Counted from the first letter of the stretch, positions 16,537-26,604 are shown. The stretch: 64,000 nt of DNA from Desulforhabdus sp. TSK (GCF_022836495.1 NZ_BQXM01000002.1:1-64000); one strand, 5' to 3'. Notes: generated from the sequence alone by a model not told the origin. Numbers and translations are program-made.

Positions 16537-16989
16537 ATGCCATCTTTCAAAAGAGACCCGGTGTTTTGGGCTCGGTTGGTCCTGGGAGGGATCTTCATCT
16601 GGGCCGGGGCCGACAAAATCCTCCATCCCGCGGCCTTCGCCCAGGCCATCTATAATTACCAGATCCTGCCGGGGGAAACGATCAACCTCACCGCGCTGAT
16701 TTTGCCCTGGGTGGAAGTGCTGCTGGGGATGCTTCTCGTCCTGGGCGTCTGGCTGCCTGGCGCTGTTGCTCTCGCCAATGTACTCCTGCTGGTATTCCTG
16801 GGGGCCCTCGTTTTCAACGTGGCTCGAGGCCTGGACGTCCACTGCGGCTGCTTCAGCTCCAGCACGGAGGGAGACCCCGCTACCCTGTGGTATCTCCTGC
16901 GCGATACAGTATTTCTGTGCCTGGGCGGGTACCTTTTTGTGAAGGTCTTCCTGCGCCGAGGCGCGATACGGGATAGTGCCGCACCTTGA
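16537..16989 (+). CDS. MauE/DoxX family membrane protein
   Basis: A 150-residue protein with four hydrophobic helices (around residues 10-27, 50-70, 75-95 and 118-138). It carries the DHx-CGC type motif (DVHCGCFSS) between helices 3 and 4 that marks the MauE/DoxX redox-associated group. Family members support quinone-linked or disulphide redox in the membrane; the precise role here is unknown. It is probably cotranscribed with the upstream MFS gene and convergent with the GalT-like gene. Confidence 0.82.
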   Translation: MPSFKRDPVFWARLVLGGIFIWAGADKILHPAAFAQAIYNYQILPGETINLTALILPWVEVLLGMLLVLGVWLPGAVALANVLLLVFLGALVFNVARGLDVHCGCFSSSTEGDPATLWYLLRDTVFLCLGGYLFVKVFLRRGAIRDSAAP

Positions 16990-17042
16990 GTGCCGAAGAT
17001 TGTAAATACGCGGCCATTCCTTTGCAGGACCAGCGCAAAACG

Positions 17043-18092
17043 TCAGAAGTACCCTTTCAGAAAAGCGGCAAGCTTCTCCGGGCGCTGAATGATGATTTCG
17101 TTTTTGAGGAGCTTTTGAAAATAGTAGTCGTCGGTCCGGTGGTGGGGCATGGCGTTCTGGCGATTTACCAGACGCAGAAGGCACCGGAATTCCGGCAGCG
17201 AGGAGTCGACCGGGCCGCTGAAGCAGGAGAAATTAAAGCTGGAAAATTTCATATCGTGATAGGCACAGAGTGCCCGTGATAATCCATCCGCCATCTGTCG
17301 AATCTCTTCCGGCCCCCATTCCAGAAAATGAGAGCGCTCGGTCCAGACCGCGTTGATCTCGTTGGCTCCTCCCGGCGCGTAGGCCGCAAACCACGTGCTG
17401 CCGCCGATCTGTGCGATGAGGCGCTCCCCGAGGGCTTTCTCCTCCTCCACGAGATCCGTCCAGTAGCATGAGCCGTGACGCTTGTAATAGGCGAGGCCTT
17501 TCTCCAGCAGCAGCTCTTGGTAGGTCCCCGGAAAGGGGGACCCGAGCAACTGAAGGTGTGGATGGATGATGCTCGCTCCTGCGGGAAGCAGGAAGTTGAC
17601 GTTGATGGTGAAATAGCGGATGGAGGGATGGCGGCGGTGGTATTGTCGGAAGGATTCGATGGAGACTGTGAAAGCGTCTTCGAGAAGATCGGCGGAAATT
17701 TCGTTGGGCAGTCGAAAATGGCGATCCCCCACCTTGACGACGGCATGGAATGCCGACACGGGAAAGAGATTGGGGAAGAGGGCGACCTCGCCCCGCTGCA
17801 ATCGACCTTCGGGAAGGATATCGGTGCTGTAGGTGGGGGTGGCCGTGCGCCAGCGGTCATCACACAGGAAGCACTGCCCGCGGGTCGCCTCCGCGCGTTG
17901 TTCAAGATAGGCGTAGTCCGTTTCGGGAAAGAGGATCGACATCTTGCCTTCCAGTCCTGGATTGAAGGTGCTCTGATGTCTGGTGAGAGGATCAATGCGT
18001 ACCTCAATTTCCTGGGTATCGAGCTGTCCGTCTTTCAGAGGGTTGTGAAAAAATGAGGTTTGTCGCCAAGACTCGAAGTGGATCTTTCCCAT
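17043..18092 (-). CDS. GalT-like nucleotidyltransferase (HIT superfamily)
   Basis: A 349-residue protein. An early CFLCDD segment looks like the zinc cysteines of galactose-1-phosphate uridylyltransferase, and the active-site motif IIHPHLQ (H-P-H-x-Q) is present near residue 183. GalT moves UMP between hexose-1-phosphates through a uridylyl-histidine. Length and motif suit GalT relatives, but overall similarity looks low, so the substrate could be another sugar- or nucleoside-phosphate. No Leloir neighbours are nearby. The ATG at 18092 has AGGAGAC upstream. Confidence 0.72.
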   Translation of the reverse strand: MGKIHFESWRQTSFFHNPLKDGQLDTQEIEVRIDPLTRHQSTFNPGLEGKMSILFPETDYAYLEQRAEATRGQCFLCDDRWRTATPTYSTDILPEGRLQRGEVALFPNLFPVSAFHAVVKVGDRHFRLPNEISADLLEDAFTVSIESFRQYHRRHPSIRYFTINVNFLLPAGASIIHPHLQLLGSPFPGTYQELLLEKGLAYYKRHGSCYWTDLVEEEKALGERLIAQIGGSTWFAAYAPGGANEINAVWTERSHFLEWGPEEIRQMADGLSRALCAYHDMKFSSFNFSCFSGPVDSSLPEFRCLLRLVNRQNAMPHHRTDDYYFQKLLKNEIIIQRPEKLAAFLKGYF

Positions 18093-18134
18093 GAACTGTC
18101 TCCTTCTGCACCGTCTACGCCATTGCCTGTGCCC

Positions 18135-19421
18135 TCAAATCCTGCATCCGGTGAAGCCGGTTCGCAGCAGCGATTCACGGCTCACCATTCCTTTATAGTA
18201 GCCCTGGGAATCCAGTACGGGTAACCGCTTGAGATTGTGCTCCGTCATGAGCCGGATGGCTTCCTCCATGGGAGCCTCCTCCAAGACCGTGATGTGTTTG
18301 ACGGACATCAGCTCCCCAGCCGTCCCGGCCTGCAGATGGTCCAGGAATTCCTTGTGCTTTCGCCCCATTTCAGTGAAAGACATTTTGCTCACGACGTAAT
18401 CCCATAGACTCGCACTGTGACGGTTGAATACCGTGAGGAGGTCTTCGTCGGAGATGAGTCCCAGGTAGCGGCCTTCGGCGTCCACCACGGCAACCCTTTG
18501 GATGTCGTTGGAATCGATGATGCGCATGACCTCGTCCAGGGGAGTGTCGGGCTTCACAGCGTGAGTGTCTCGCCTCATGATATCGGAGACGGAATGGAGA
18601 TTCTCCACCTGAATGTCCAGCTTTTTGAATGTTTGCCAGTCGGGGGATTCCTTCATGATGGTCCGGAAGAGGTCCATGCGTGAAACAATCCCCACCAGCC
18701 TGCCGCCGCTGTCGACCACGGGGAGGCGTTTCAGCCCTTTTTGGAGCATCAAATCGACGGCTTCCGTCAGTTGGCGGTCTTCATGGATGGACATGACGGG
18801 GCGGGTCATGATTTCAGCGGCGGTTTTGGATGCCATGGAATCGAGAAAAGCCTTCAGCCGGCTCTCCTCGGACGCTGCGAGCAGGCAGAGCCTCAAGGGC
18901 ATTCCCGCGCGATAGATGAGGTCCCCCTGGGAGATGATCCCCACGGGGCGATGGTCCGAGTCCACCACCGGGAGCCCTGTGAAGATGCTGCACAGCAGGA
19001 TACGCACCACTTCATCCAATGGCGTCGAAGGGGTGACGGTCCTGGGATTGACGGTCATCACGTCTCGCACCTTGATCTGCGGGGGGATGAGGCGATTCTG
19101 GGTTTTGTGGCTGATCACATCCAGGGAGTGCAGCACCACGATGCCGTCGGTGACCATCCGCTCGATGTCCGGGAGGACACGATCCAAAGCGCCCGCGGGC
19201 AGGATGATGGTGATGCGCAGCGGCATATTGTAAGAGAGGACTTCCAGTTTTCTGGTGGCGATCTCTCCGGTCTCGTAGCACCCGTCTGTTCCACGGGTCA
19301 CCATGCAGCGCGCTGCGGTCTTCAGGCCGGCGATGAAATGCACAATGGCGTCGCTCAGGGGCTTGCCCTGCCAGCGGGCTTCTTCGCTGGTGAATATCTC
19401 GATGGCCTTATATTCCAACAT
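18135..19421 (-). CDS. DUF190 (PII-like) protein with tandem CBS domains
   Basis: A 428-residue protein. Residues 1-105 match DUF190, a ferredoxin-like fold related to PII signal proteins (MLEYKAIEIFTSEEARW...VVLHSLDVISHKT). Four CBS motifs follow: VRDVMTVNPRTV, AAEIMTRPVMSI, VSDIMRRDTHAV and AGELMSVKHITV, each ending in a G-(I/L/M)-(I/V)-S turn. CBS pairs bind adenine nucleotides, so an energy-sensing regulatory role is likely; the target is unknown. Start chosen at ATG 19421 with GAGAGG upstream rather than the TTG at 19451. Confidence 0.85.
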   Translation of the reverse strand: MLEYKAIEIFTSEEARWQGKPLSDAIVHFIAGLKTAARCMVTRGTDGCYETGEIATRKLEVLSYNMPLRITIILPAGALDRVLPDIERMVTDGIVVLHSLDVISHKTQNRLIPPQIKVRDVMTVNPRTVTPSTPLDEVVRILLCSIFTGLPVVDSDHRPVGIISQGDLIYRAGMPLRLCLLAASEESRLKAFLDSMASKTAAEIMTRPVMSIHEDRQLTEAVDLMLQKGLKRLPVVDSGGRLVGIVSRMDLFRTIMKESPDWQTFKKLDIQVENLHSVSDIMRRDTHAVKPDTPLDEVMRIIDSNDIQRVAVVDAEGRYLGLISDEDLLTVFNRHSASLWDYVVSKMSFTEMGRKHKEFLDHLQAGTAGELMSVKHITVLEEAPMEEAIRLMTEHNLKRLPVLDSQGYYKGMVSRESLLRTGFTGCRI

Positions 19422-19598
19422 GCCGTAGATCCTCTCTGCGCTGGCGCCCAATCCACATTCCCAGAAAAACCAGGATCAAAAAAACTTGAGGAGTTCCTCG
19501 CTGCTTAACCCTTGGGGACGAGTCTTTAACGCAGGGAATACCGCCGATGCGGGGGAGGCAATGGCTGGCATCCTTTCTTCTTGATCTGTTGGAAATGA

Positions 19599-20480
19599 TC
19601 AGGATTTCTGAAAAACCTGATGGCCCCATAGCCATTCGTCCTTCCAGACTTCGACACAGCCGAGCTCCTCAAGGCGCCTGAGAGTTGGAGCAAAGTCCTG
19701 GATGATATGATGGGGACGGTCTTCATCAGGTTCTGAGTGGAACCGGCCGAAAAGGTATCCCCCCGGTTTCATAGCCTGCCAGATGACATCCACGGTTTCC
19801 ACGGGGTCAACGAGATGTTCGAAGACATCCATGGCAGTAACTATGTCGAAGGTGTTGTCCGGCAGGTTATCCGACTTGAGGTCGATGAAACAGGCGGAGA
19901 GCTTTCTCAATTCAAATCGCCATTGGCAAAAACTCAGCATGGTTGAGCTGATATCTGCCAGAGCGGTCTCCAGCCCATTCTTGGCAAAGAGTATCCCCCC
20001 TGACCCCACTCCTGCTCCAAAGTCAAGATAGTGATGGCATCCGTGGAGTGTGGCAAAATGCAATGCCAGCACATAGGCGAGTGGAGAATTGTCCTCGGCC
20101 AAGGTGTGCCACCACATGAGCTCATAGATCATCGCCTGGCTCTCGTCGTAGAACTGTTCCACCGAGTGACGGTTTCCAGGATCAACTATGCCATGCCATT
20201 CCCCCTTGACTCCAGCCAATGCGCGTGTACACCTGAGCTCGACCTCAGCGAGTTGCTCACATCCCAGATATAGTCCAAGCTCCGAAAGAAGGCTGAGTTT
20301 AAGGTTGCCGTACCCGACTAGGCGCAACGCATCCTCCCAGGTGGCCTGATACCCGGCAAGCGCACGTTTCTGTGCATCTTGGAATTCTGCCGCGGTGAGC
20401 CTTTCCTGTTCAACGGATTGCCACAGTTTCTTCAAATGGTCGGGCAATAACTTTGTGGCGTTCTCATGGATAACCATCAT
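19599..20480 (-). CDS. SAM-dependent methyltransferase
   Basis: A 293-residue protein with a helical N-terminal ~120 residues and a class I methyltransferase fold. It shows motif I LDFGAGVGSGGILFA, then ALADIS, a motif II-like DIVTAMDVFEHLVDP, and KPGGYLFGRF. The substrate is unknown; the VFEHL turn is common in small-molecule and polysaccharide methyltransferases. ATG 20480 was taken as the start because GAAGAGG lies 6 bases upstream; the TTG at 20495 overlaps that site. It lies just before the glycosyltransferase pair on the other strand. Confidence 0.82.
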   Translation of the reverse strand: MMVIHENATKLLPDHLKKLWQSVEQERLTAAEFQDAQKRALAGYQATWEDALRLVGYGNLKLSLLSELGLYLGCEQLAEVELRCTRALAGVKGEWHGIVDPGNRHSVEQFYDESQAMIYELMWWHTLAEDNSPLAYVLALHFATLHGCHHYLDFGAGVGSGGILFAKNGLETALADISSTMLSFCQWRFELRKLSACFIDLKSDNLPDNTFDIVTAMDVFEHLVDPVETVDVIWQAMKPGGYLFGRFHSEPDEDRPHHIIQDFAPTLRRLEELGCVEVWKDEWLWGHQVFQKS

Positions 20481-20886
20481 TCTGACCTCTTCCAACGTTC
20501 TGAGCCTGGGGTGAATGTATATTGAATCCTAGCGTGGAATGGTAATTTTTGTAAATCAAAATCAATATATTACGATGAAAAAGGTCCTTCCTCCCCCTCG
20601 ATATCGCAATGAGAAGTGTTGGTTCCATGAGAATTTTGGATGTTTTTCTAGCCTCTTATGATATTTTAACCACTTTGTCGACGGCGAGGAGGTGTCAGCA
20701 TTATTCTGTCGGAGCATGTGCTATGAGACAGCGCGGCTGTGCATGCCATGCGTCTGCGGGAGACGGCGTTCAAGGCGTGAAACGTTGCCTACTCTTTTGG
20801 CCTTGATGAGTTCATGAATCATGCAAGAAAAGGTCGGGACGTCGAGCATGGCATGTCTACCGCTTCAGGTTCAGGGGAGGAAAAGG
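20481..20886. other. Divergent intergenic region
   Basis: No gene was recognised between the methyltransferase and the first GT-B-like gene. The region is AT-rich at 20525-20700, a probable site for divergent promoters, although no box could be fixed with confidence. Confidence 0.4.
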
Positions 20887-22074
20887 ATGGGATCTTCGCG
20901 GCTGCGTATCATTGTGACCGGTCTGGTGGGGCTTTATCCCGTGGGCGGCGTCGCCTGGGATTATCTGCAGTATGTTGTCGGTTTCGCCCGCATGGGGCAT
21001 GATGTCTATTATCATGAGGATACCTGGAGCTGGCCCTATCATCCTGTGGAAAAAACCTATACCGAAGATCCCGGCTATTCCGTGAAGTACCTGGAAAATT
21101 TTTTCAGAGATTATGCTCCGGATCTCAGCGAACGCTGGCACTATTGCCATCTGCATGAAACCAGCTACGGGATGAAACGATCGGATTTCGATGCGGTGGC
21201 CCGAACAGCCGACCTTTTCATCAACGTCAGCGGGGCCTGCATGATTCCCCAGGAGTTGTCCCCGGGATGCGCCAAGATTTTTCTGGATACGGATCCCGGC
21301 TACAACCAGATCATGTTGAGCGAGCGGTTGGAATGGTCTGAAAATGTGGACCGGTGGTGCCACGGCGTCGCGCAGCACGACCAGCACTTCACCTATGCCG
21401 AAAACATTTACGGGGCCGATTGCACGGCGCCCCGCATGCATTTCAACTGGAAGACCACCCGCATGCCCGTGGTGATGGACCTGTGGGAGCCCCTGACGAG
21501 GAAGGAAGCGCCGCCCCGTGCGCCCTGGACCACCATCATGACCTGGAATGCCTTCAAGGGAAAGCTCATCTACAAGGGGATCGAATACGCCAGCAAGGGT
21601 GCGGAATTCGAGAAGCTGATGGGACTTCCATGCCAGGTCGAGGCGCCCCTCAAGGTGGCCGTAGGGGGGGTGAACGCGCCCCTGGATCGGCTGGCTGAGG
21701 CCGGCTGGGCGGTGGCCGACGGACCGGCGGCTACCGTGACTCCCGCCATGTATCAGGAGTTCATCGAGGGCTCCCGCGGAGAAATTTCACCGGCCAAGCA
21801 GGTCTATGTGGCCATGCGTACGGGCTGGTTCAGTTGCCGATCCGCATGCTACCTTGCGGCGGCGCGCCCGGTGGTGGTCCAGGACACGGGGTTTTCATCC
21901 CTCATTCCCTGCGGAGAAGGCCTTCTCGTTTTCAACACGGCGGAAGAGGCGGCGGACGCACTCCGCAGGGTGGAAAAAGACTACCCGCATCATGCCAGGG
22001 CTGCCCTTGCCGCCGCCCACGAGCATTTCGATGCTTCGAAAGTACTCGGAAAAATGATTCAGGATGCATTATAA
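20887..22074 (+). CDS. GT-B-like glycosyltransferase, paralogue 1
   Basis: A 395-residue cytoplasmic protein. It opens with a Rossmann-type strand and loop (LRIIVTGLVGLYPVGGVAWDYLQYVVG) and closes with a UDP-sugar-binding-like segment: RTGWFS, CYLAAARPVVVQDTGFSS and GEGLLVF, typical of GT-B C-terminal domains. Paralogue 2 shares the same architecture. The sugar is unknown. The start at ATG 20887 has GGGGAGG six bases upstream; the frame stays open to 20821 but the added residues are not conserved in the paralogue. It begins the envelope gene series. Confidence 0.72.
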   Translation: MGSSRLRIIVTGLVGLYPVGGVAWDYLQYVVGFARMGHDVYYHEDTWSWPYHPVEKTYTEDPGYSVKYLENFFRDYAPDLSERWHYCHLHETSYGMKRSDFDAVARTADLFINVSGACMIPQELSPGCAKIFLDTDPGYNQIMLSERLEWSENVDRWCHGVAQHDQHFTYAENIYGADCTAPRMHFNWKTTRMPVVMDLWEPLTRKEAPPRAPWTTIMTWNAFKGKLIYKGIEYASKGAEFEKLMGLPCQVEAPLKVAVGGVNAPLDRLAEAGWAVADGPAATVTPAMYQEFIEGSRGEISPAKQVYVAMRTGWFSCRSACYLAAARPVVVQDTGFSSLIPCGEGLLVFNTAEEAADALRRVEKDYPHHARAALAAAHEHFDASKVLGKMIQDAL

Positions 22075-22102
22075 TTCGCTCACAGACTGCAATAGAACGG
22101 GA

Positions 22103-23293
22103 ATGGAATCCATGAGCTCGGAAAAGCCCCATAAGGGAAAAATCATCGTTTTTGGAATCATTTTCTGGTACCCGCTGGCGGGAGTGACTTTCCAATTCCT
22201 GCATTATCTGCTGGGATTGCGGCGCCTGGGGTATGATCCGTATTATGTGGAAGATTCGGGGCGTTGGATCTATAATGCCCGGAAATTTGAATTTTCTCCC
22301 GATGCATCGGAAAATATCGCGGCGGTGGCCCCCATCCTGGAGCGTTATGGCTTCAAAGACCGTTGGGTGTTTCGGGGCAATTACGAAGGCGGGCAGTGCT
22401 ACGGGATGACCGAGACTCAACTGCTGCAGCTCTACAAGGAGGCCGATGCCTTCCTCAATGTCACGGCATCCCAGGAACTGCGCGAAGAGCACCTGTCCAT
22501 TCCCCGCCGCATCTACGTGGAATCGGACCCCTTCGCCGTGCAGGTGAAAGTGGCCCGGGGGGACCAGCCCACCCTGGATGCCCTGGCGGCTCATGATACC
22601 CATTTCAGTTTCGGGGAGAACTTCGGGGCACCCGACTGCGACCTCCCCCTGGAGGGCGTGAACTGGCTCCCCACGCGCCAGCCGGTCTTTCTCGACTTGT
22701 GGGAAAACCCTTACCCTCCCTCCCGGGATGCGGCTTTCAGCACCATCACCACCTGGCACAACAAAGGGAAGAATATCGAATATCGCGGGCGGACCTATTA
22801 CTGGACGAAGGATCGAGAATTCCTCAAGTTCCTCGACCTGCCCCAGCGGCGGAGCGTGCCTTTTGAGCTTGCCCTCGAAGTAGATGAGCCCACCCATCAC
22901 CTTTTGACATCCAACGGGTGGCGGTTGGTGCATTCCCTGGATGTTTCCAGGGAGATCGATGGCTACCGCAAATACATTCAGCAGTCGCGGGGAGAATTCA
23001 CCGTCGCCAAGGAGCAGGTCGTGCTGCCGCGGACCGGGTGGTTCAGCGACCGCAGCTGCTGCTACCTGGCGGCAGGCCGGCCCGTCATCACCCAGGAAAC
23101 GGGATTCAGCAAGATCCTGCCCACCGGCAAGGGACTCTTCGGGTTCCTCACCATGGAGGACATCCTGGCGGCCGTCGATGTCATCGAGAGCGACTATGAA
23201 GGAAGCTGCCGTGCCGCCCGCGAGATTGCCGAGGAATGCTTTGCCGCCGAAAAGGTGCTGGGGAGTCTCATGGAGCGTGCCGGTCTGGCGTGA
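22103..23293 (+). CDS. GT-B-like glycosyltransferase, paralogue 2
   Basis: About 396 residues, clearly homologous to the preceding gene. Shared features are FWYPLAGVTFQFLHYLLGLRRLGYD at the N terminus and RTGWFS, CYLAAGRPVITQETGFSK and GKGLFGF at the C terminus. The two genes probably arose by duplication and may add successive sugars. The start is uncertain: ATG 22103 or 22112 fit the paralogue; ATG 22064 would overlap the previous stop by 11 nt. The acyltransferase gene follows 44 bp downstream. Confidence 0.72.
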   Translation: MESMSSEKPHKGKIIVFGIIFWYPLAGVTFQFLHYLLGLRRLGYDPYYVEDSGRWIYNARKFEFSPDASENIAAVAPILERYGFKDRWVFRGNYEGGQCYGMTETQLLQLYKEADAFLNVTASQELREEHLSIPRRIYVESDPFAVQVKVARGDQPTLDALAAHDTHFSFGENFGAPDCDLPLEGVNWLPTRQPVFLDLWENPYPPSRDAAFSTITTWHNKGKNIEYRGRTYYWTKDREFLKFLDLPQRRSVPFELALEVDEPTHHLLTSNGWRLVHSLDVSREIDGYRKYIQQSRGEFTVAKEQVVLPRTGWFSDRSCCYLAAGRPVITQETGFSKILPTGKGLFGFLTMEDILAAVDVIESDYEGSCRAAREIAEECFAAEKVLGSLMERAGLA

Positions 23294-23337
23294 GAATGAT
23301 TCAGCTGGTTTGGAATTTTGTTCCCCTGGAGAAATGA

Positions 23338-24513
23338 GTGAACCAACCCGTAGCCGCGCCCTCCGTGCAGAGGCTCACCTGGCTCGACACCATGCGCGGC
23401 CTGTCCATCTTGTGGATCGCGTTCTTCCACTTTTTCATTACCTATGACAACGGACGGTTTCCGTGGCCCGTCAACCTGAAAACATTTCCCCCCTTCCTGT
23501 CCCAGTGCAGCGCCACGGCCAGCGGGCTCAGCTGCACGGTGGATGCCTTGATGGCGGGCCTTTTTCAGCGTGGGCCTCAGGCCGTCGGCGTTTTTATTAT
23601 CTTGAGCGGCTTTGGCCTGACCTATTCCCTCACCAAAACGGGCTTTCCCCAGGGCGGCTGGATTCAGTGGTACGGAAAGCGCTTCATGCGCCTTTTTCCC
23701 CTCTACTGGCTGGCTCACCTGATCTATCTCGTGTCCCCCTTTGTCTACAGGCATGATTCCGTGGATTACCGCTTTCTCCTGAGCTTTCTGGGGGACCGCT
23801 TCATTCCCGTAGATACCATGTTTTACTATCTCAACCCCGCGTGGTGGTATTTCGGCATGATCCTGCAGCTCTGCCTGGTCTACCCGCTGCTCTTCCGCAT
23901 GATGCAGAAAACCGGGGTGGTATGGTTCCTGGTGATCGTGGGAGTGATGAGCCTGGGAAGCCGTTACCTGCTCCATTTCGTCCTGCATGCTCACTGGAAT
24001 TATGTGCAGGGGGGCTTTTTCGGTTCGCGTGTCTGGGAGTTCGGGATGGGGATGGCCCTGGCTCTCGTCTTCAGGCGTCAGCCCCAGTCGGTGCTGCGGA
24101 GCCTCTTTTCCTGGCCGGTCCTACTGGCAGGGATCGCCATCTACAGCCTGGGAGCCTTCTGCTATCAGCCCAATATCGCCTTCATTTTCAGTGACGGACT
24201 CATGGGTATGGGGCTCTTCGTCATCATGGCGCACGTGGCCCGGGGGGTGAGCAGGGTTCCTTATCTGAACCGGGGGATTACTCTTGTCGGTGTCTATTGC
24301 TACGGAGTCTACCTGCTGCATCAACCCTATGTGATGTATTGTGGAAGGCTCCTGGTGGACTGGAGCATGCCCCTCTACGTGCTGGCCGCCGCGGGGATAC
24401 TGACGGGAATCTGCTGGGGAGCCATCGGCCTGGAGCGGCTCACGAACCGAGGGGTGGGTTTCCTGGAAGCGCGATACAAACTCTTCTCCCCTTCCTCACC
24501 CCCCACTGGTTGA
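23338..24513 (+). CDS. Acyltransferase 3 family membrane protein
   Basis: A 391-residue protein with about ten hydrophobic spans. It has the acyltransferase-3 signatures: RLTWLDTMRGLSILWIAFFHF near the N terminus with the R and H residues, GVFIILSGFGLTYS, RRF-type FMRLFPLYWL, and a late YLLHQPYVMY. Members add acetyl or other acyl groups to surface polysaccharides or lipids. The start is GTG 23338 with GGAGAA upstream. Position after the GT pair suggests decoration of the same glycan. Confidence 0.88.
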   Translation: MNQPVAAPSVQRLTWLDTMRGLSILWIAFFHFFITYDNGRFPWPVNLKTFPPFLSQCSATASGLSCTVDALMAGLFQRGPQAVGVFIILSGFGLTYSLTKTGFPQGGWIQWYGKRFMRLFPLYWLAHLIYLVSPFVYRHDSVDYRFLLSFLGDRFIPVDTMFYYLNPAWWYFGMILQLCLVYPLLFRMMQKTGVVWFLVIVGVMSLGSRYLLHFVLHAHWNYVQGGFFGSRVWEFGMGMALALVFRRQPQSVLRSLFSWPVLLAGIAIYSLGAFCYQPNIAFIFSDGLMGMGLFVIMAHVARGVSRVPYLNRGITLVGVYCYGVYLLHQPYVMYCGRLLVDWSMPLYVLAAAGILTGICWGAIGLERLTNRGVGFLEARYKLFSPSSPPTG

Positions 24514-24528
24514 AAGCTGCGACGAAGG

Positions 24529-26604
24529 CTACGGCACGACCGAACCGGAGGAGGACTCAGCGCGCAGCCCTTCCTGCGTATCACGCAGGATCACCGCCCG
24601 CAGCCCTTCCGAGCCTCCACCCTCTCCGAGCCCGGGAGCACCAGTCCAGCTCATGGTCATTTCCCTGTAAAAGCTCACCAGGGTCAGGTTCATCCGGAGC
24701 GGCATTCCTTCCACCAACTCCGGCATGCCGAGCCATTCCGCCGGGAGAAAAGCTTCCAGGAGCATATGAGGCAGGGATTTGTGGATCCGCTGCACGTGCC
24801 CGTCATTGGGCATGAGCTCCATGGCGCCGTTTTCTGTCTTGCGGTAAAGCTTCGGGATGATTTCAAAGCCGTCGGGCAGGGCAGAGTTTTCCTGGGGTAC
24901 GAGGTAGATGACAAACTGATGGAGCCTGCCGGCTGCCTCTACCTGGACGTGGAGCTGAAAGGCTTCGGAGAGAGGGAAATCCCCCTGGTAATCGAGTAGC
25001 CTGGGATCCACGTAGGTGTTGGCGATGCTTGCCACGTATAGCCCTTCGGGCTTCCAAGCCAGGTGGATGTCTCCAAAGGGGACATAGGGATCGACGGCTT
25101 GAAGGTCCGTCAGCCGCGTCCTGCTCTTGTCCCAGTCCACCAGGGATTGGTCCGTCACATCCAGTGGTCTGACGGCCCGTGGGAGAGGGGTCGGATCCTG
25201 GCGGCCGGTGGACGTGCTCACCGGCAGGATGGATGCCGTGCTGCCTGCGAGAGGTCCCTCGGGGCTTCGGCCCTCGCGGTGGTAGGTTTCGAGGACGGGG
25301 TTGAGGCGGCGGAAGACTTCCGTGACCTCTTCATAGGGCCGATCGGCGGTATCCACCAGCCCCATATTGTAGTCTTCGCCATCTTCCCGTCCCCCCAGGG
25401 GCTCGTCGGCGTACTGAAACCAGTGGATGCCCACGACATTGGGGAACCGGGCAAAATTTACGAGGGCGTTGGCCGCTCCCCAGGCGCGTTGTGCCTGGGT
25501 CTCCACCGTCATCAGGTGCCCGGGCTTGGCGTGTGCGCTGCGGGCGGTTTCATTGCGGTTGCCGCTGCGGTTTTCTTCCGCCGCAAAGAAGAACTCCGTG
25601 ACGATGACAGGCTTTCCCGTCAGGCGCTGCAGACCTTCGAAGTAATAGGGAGCTACCCAGCCGTCGGGCGTATCCACGTTGTAGTTGGTGGAGATGACAT
25701 CCACGGCGTCACCCATGGTCCGGATGGCATCCTGGTGGTAGTAGAGGGGAAGGCGGTCTCCCATGACCAGGGCTCCCGGGTGCGCCGCACGAAGGGAGCG
25801 GGCCATCAGTTGGTAATAGTGCCCTGCACACAGGGCCATGAACCGGTTCACCAGTCGGATGCCCTCTCCACCCTGCCGCAGTTTGAGCTGAACGTCCGGC
25901 TGTTTCAGTTCTTCGAAGCTCCCCAGGCTGCCCTGAGGCACCCAATCCCGCTTCAGGCGATTCCAGTCGCCGGCATAGTGATCGTAGAGCAATTGCCAGA
26001 GCACCCGCTTCGTGTGATTTTCCCATCCTGCCTTGAGATACCAGCAAAAAAGGGAAGAATTCCACCATCCCACTTCATTGTCGGAATAATAGCCCATGAG
26101 ATTTGGGTCATTCAGGTAAGGGGCGGTGAGCTTCCTGGCCCATTCCAGGGTTTTCGCCTCCATGGCGGGATCGAAGGGGTCAAACCAGTGGAATTTTGAA
26201 TTCCTGCCGAGCTCCAGGTCCACCGTGAGGGCAAGGCCCATGTCCGGTGAAGGGTCGGACCATCCGCCTCGGGTGTTGAAGCCCCATGCGTTCAGCCGGT
26301 CTCCAACGGAGCGCCGCCATTCATCGAGGGTTGGGTAGAAGTTCTGCCAGTAATAGGCCTCGCTGCGGCGGCTCTTTTCCGTCTCCTTGGCCCCTGAAAC
26401 GATGTTCACTCCCTTGGAGTAAAACACCTTTCCATCCGGGCTCTGGAGCCAGTGCACTCCCTGATTTTCTATCGTTTTCCAGCCGCGAGGGGAGCTCTCG
26501 GGGGAGTCGGCGGCGCGGGCAGGGGCTGCTGCAAAAAAGGTGAGGAGTAAAAAGAGGATCAGGCGAACTTTTGGCTTGCTAAGTCTCGAAAGCATCAATC
26601 TCAT
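24529..26604 (-). CDS. Secreted glycoside hydrolase (agarase/GH42-like TIM barrel)
   Basis: A 691-residue protein with a signal peptide (hydrophobic residues 13-29, cleavage near ARA-AD). The barrel begins GWKTIENQGVHWLQSPDGKVFYSKGVN and has a plausible acid/base Glu177 (YSDNEVGWW) and nucleophile Glu337 (VIVTEFFF), the two-glutamate plan of clan GH-A. The last ~200 residues are beta-rich and may be a carbohydrate-binding module. The substrate is unknown; a role in trimming or degrading the exported glycan is inferred from neighbours. It ends 15 bp from the convergent acyltransferase gene. Confidence 0.75.
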   Translation of the reverse strand: MRLMLSRLSKPKVRLILFLLLTFFAAAPARAADSPESSPRGWKTIENQGVHWLQSPDGKVFYSKGVNIVSGAKETEKSRRSEAYYWQNFYPTLDEWRRSVGDRLNAWGFNTRGGWSDPSPDMGLALTVDLELGRNSKFHWFDPFDPAMEAKTLEWARKLTAPYLNDPNLMGYYSDNEVGWWNSSLFCWYLKAGWENHTKRVLWQLLYDHYAGDWNRLKRDWVPQGSLGSFEELKQPDVQLKLRQGGEGIRLVNRFMALCAGHYYQLMARSLRAAHPGALVMGDRLPLYYHQDAIRTMGDAVDVISTNYNVDTPDGWVAPYYFEGLQRLTGKPVIVTEFFFAAEENRSGNRNETARSAHAKPGHLMTVETQAQRAWGAANALVNFARFPNVVGIHWFQYADEPLGGREDGEDYNMGLVDTADRPYEEVTEVFRRLNPVLETYHREGRSPEGPLAGSTASILPVSTSTGRQDPTPLPRAVRPLDVTDQSLVDWDKSRTRLTDLQAVDPYVPFGDIHLAWKPEGLYVASIANTYVDPRLLDYQGDFPLSEAFQLHVQVEAAGRLHQFVIYLVPQENSALPDGFEIIPKLYRKTENGAMELMPNDGHVQRIHKSLPHMLLEAFLPAEWLGMPELVEGMPLRMNLTLVSFYREMTMSWTGAPGLGEGGGSEGLRAVILRDTQEGLRAESSSGSVVP

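Noticed and set aside
20609-20806. 65-codon plus-strand frame before the GT genes
   Set aside because: No ribosome site, no recognisable motif; sits in an AT-rich promoter region.
25063-26199. 378-codon plus-strand frame
   Set aside because: Complement of the glycoside hydrolase gene with no domain similarity.
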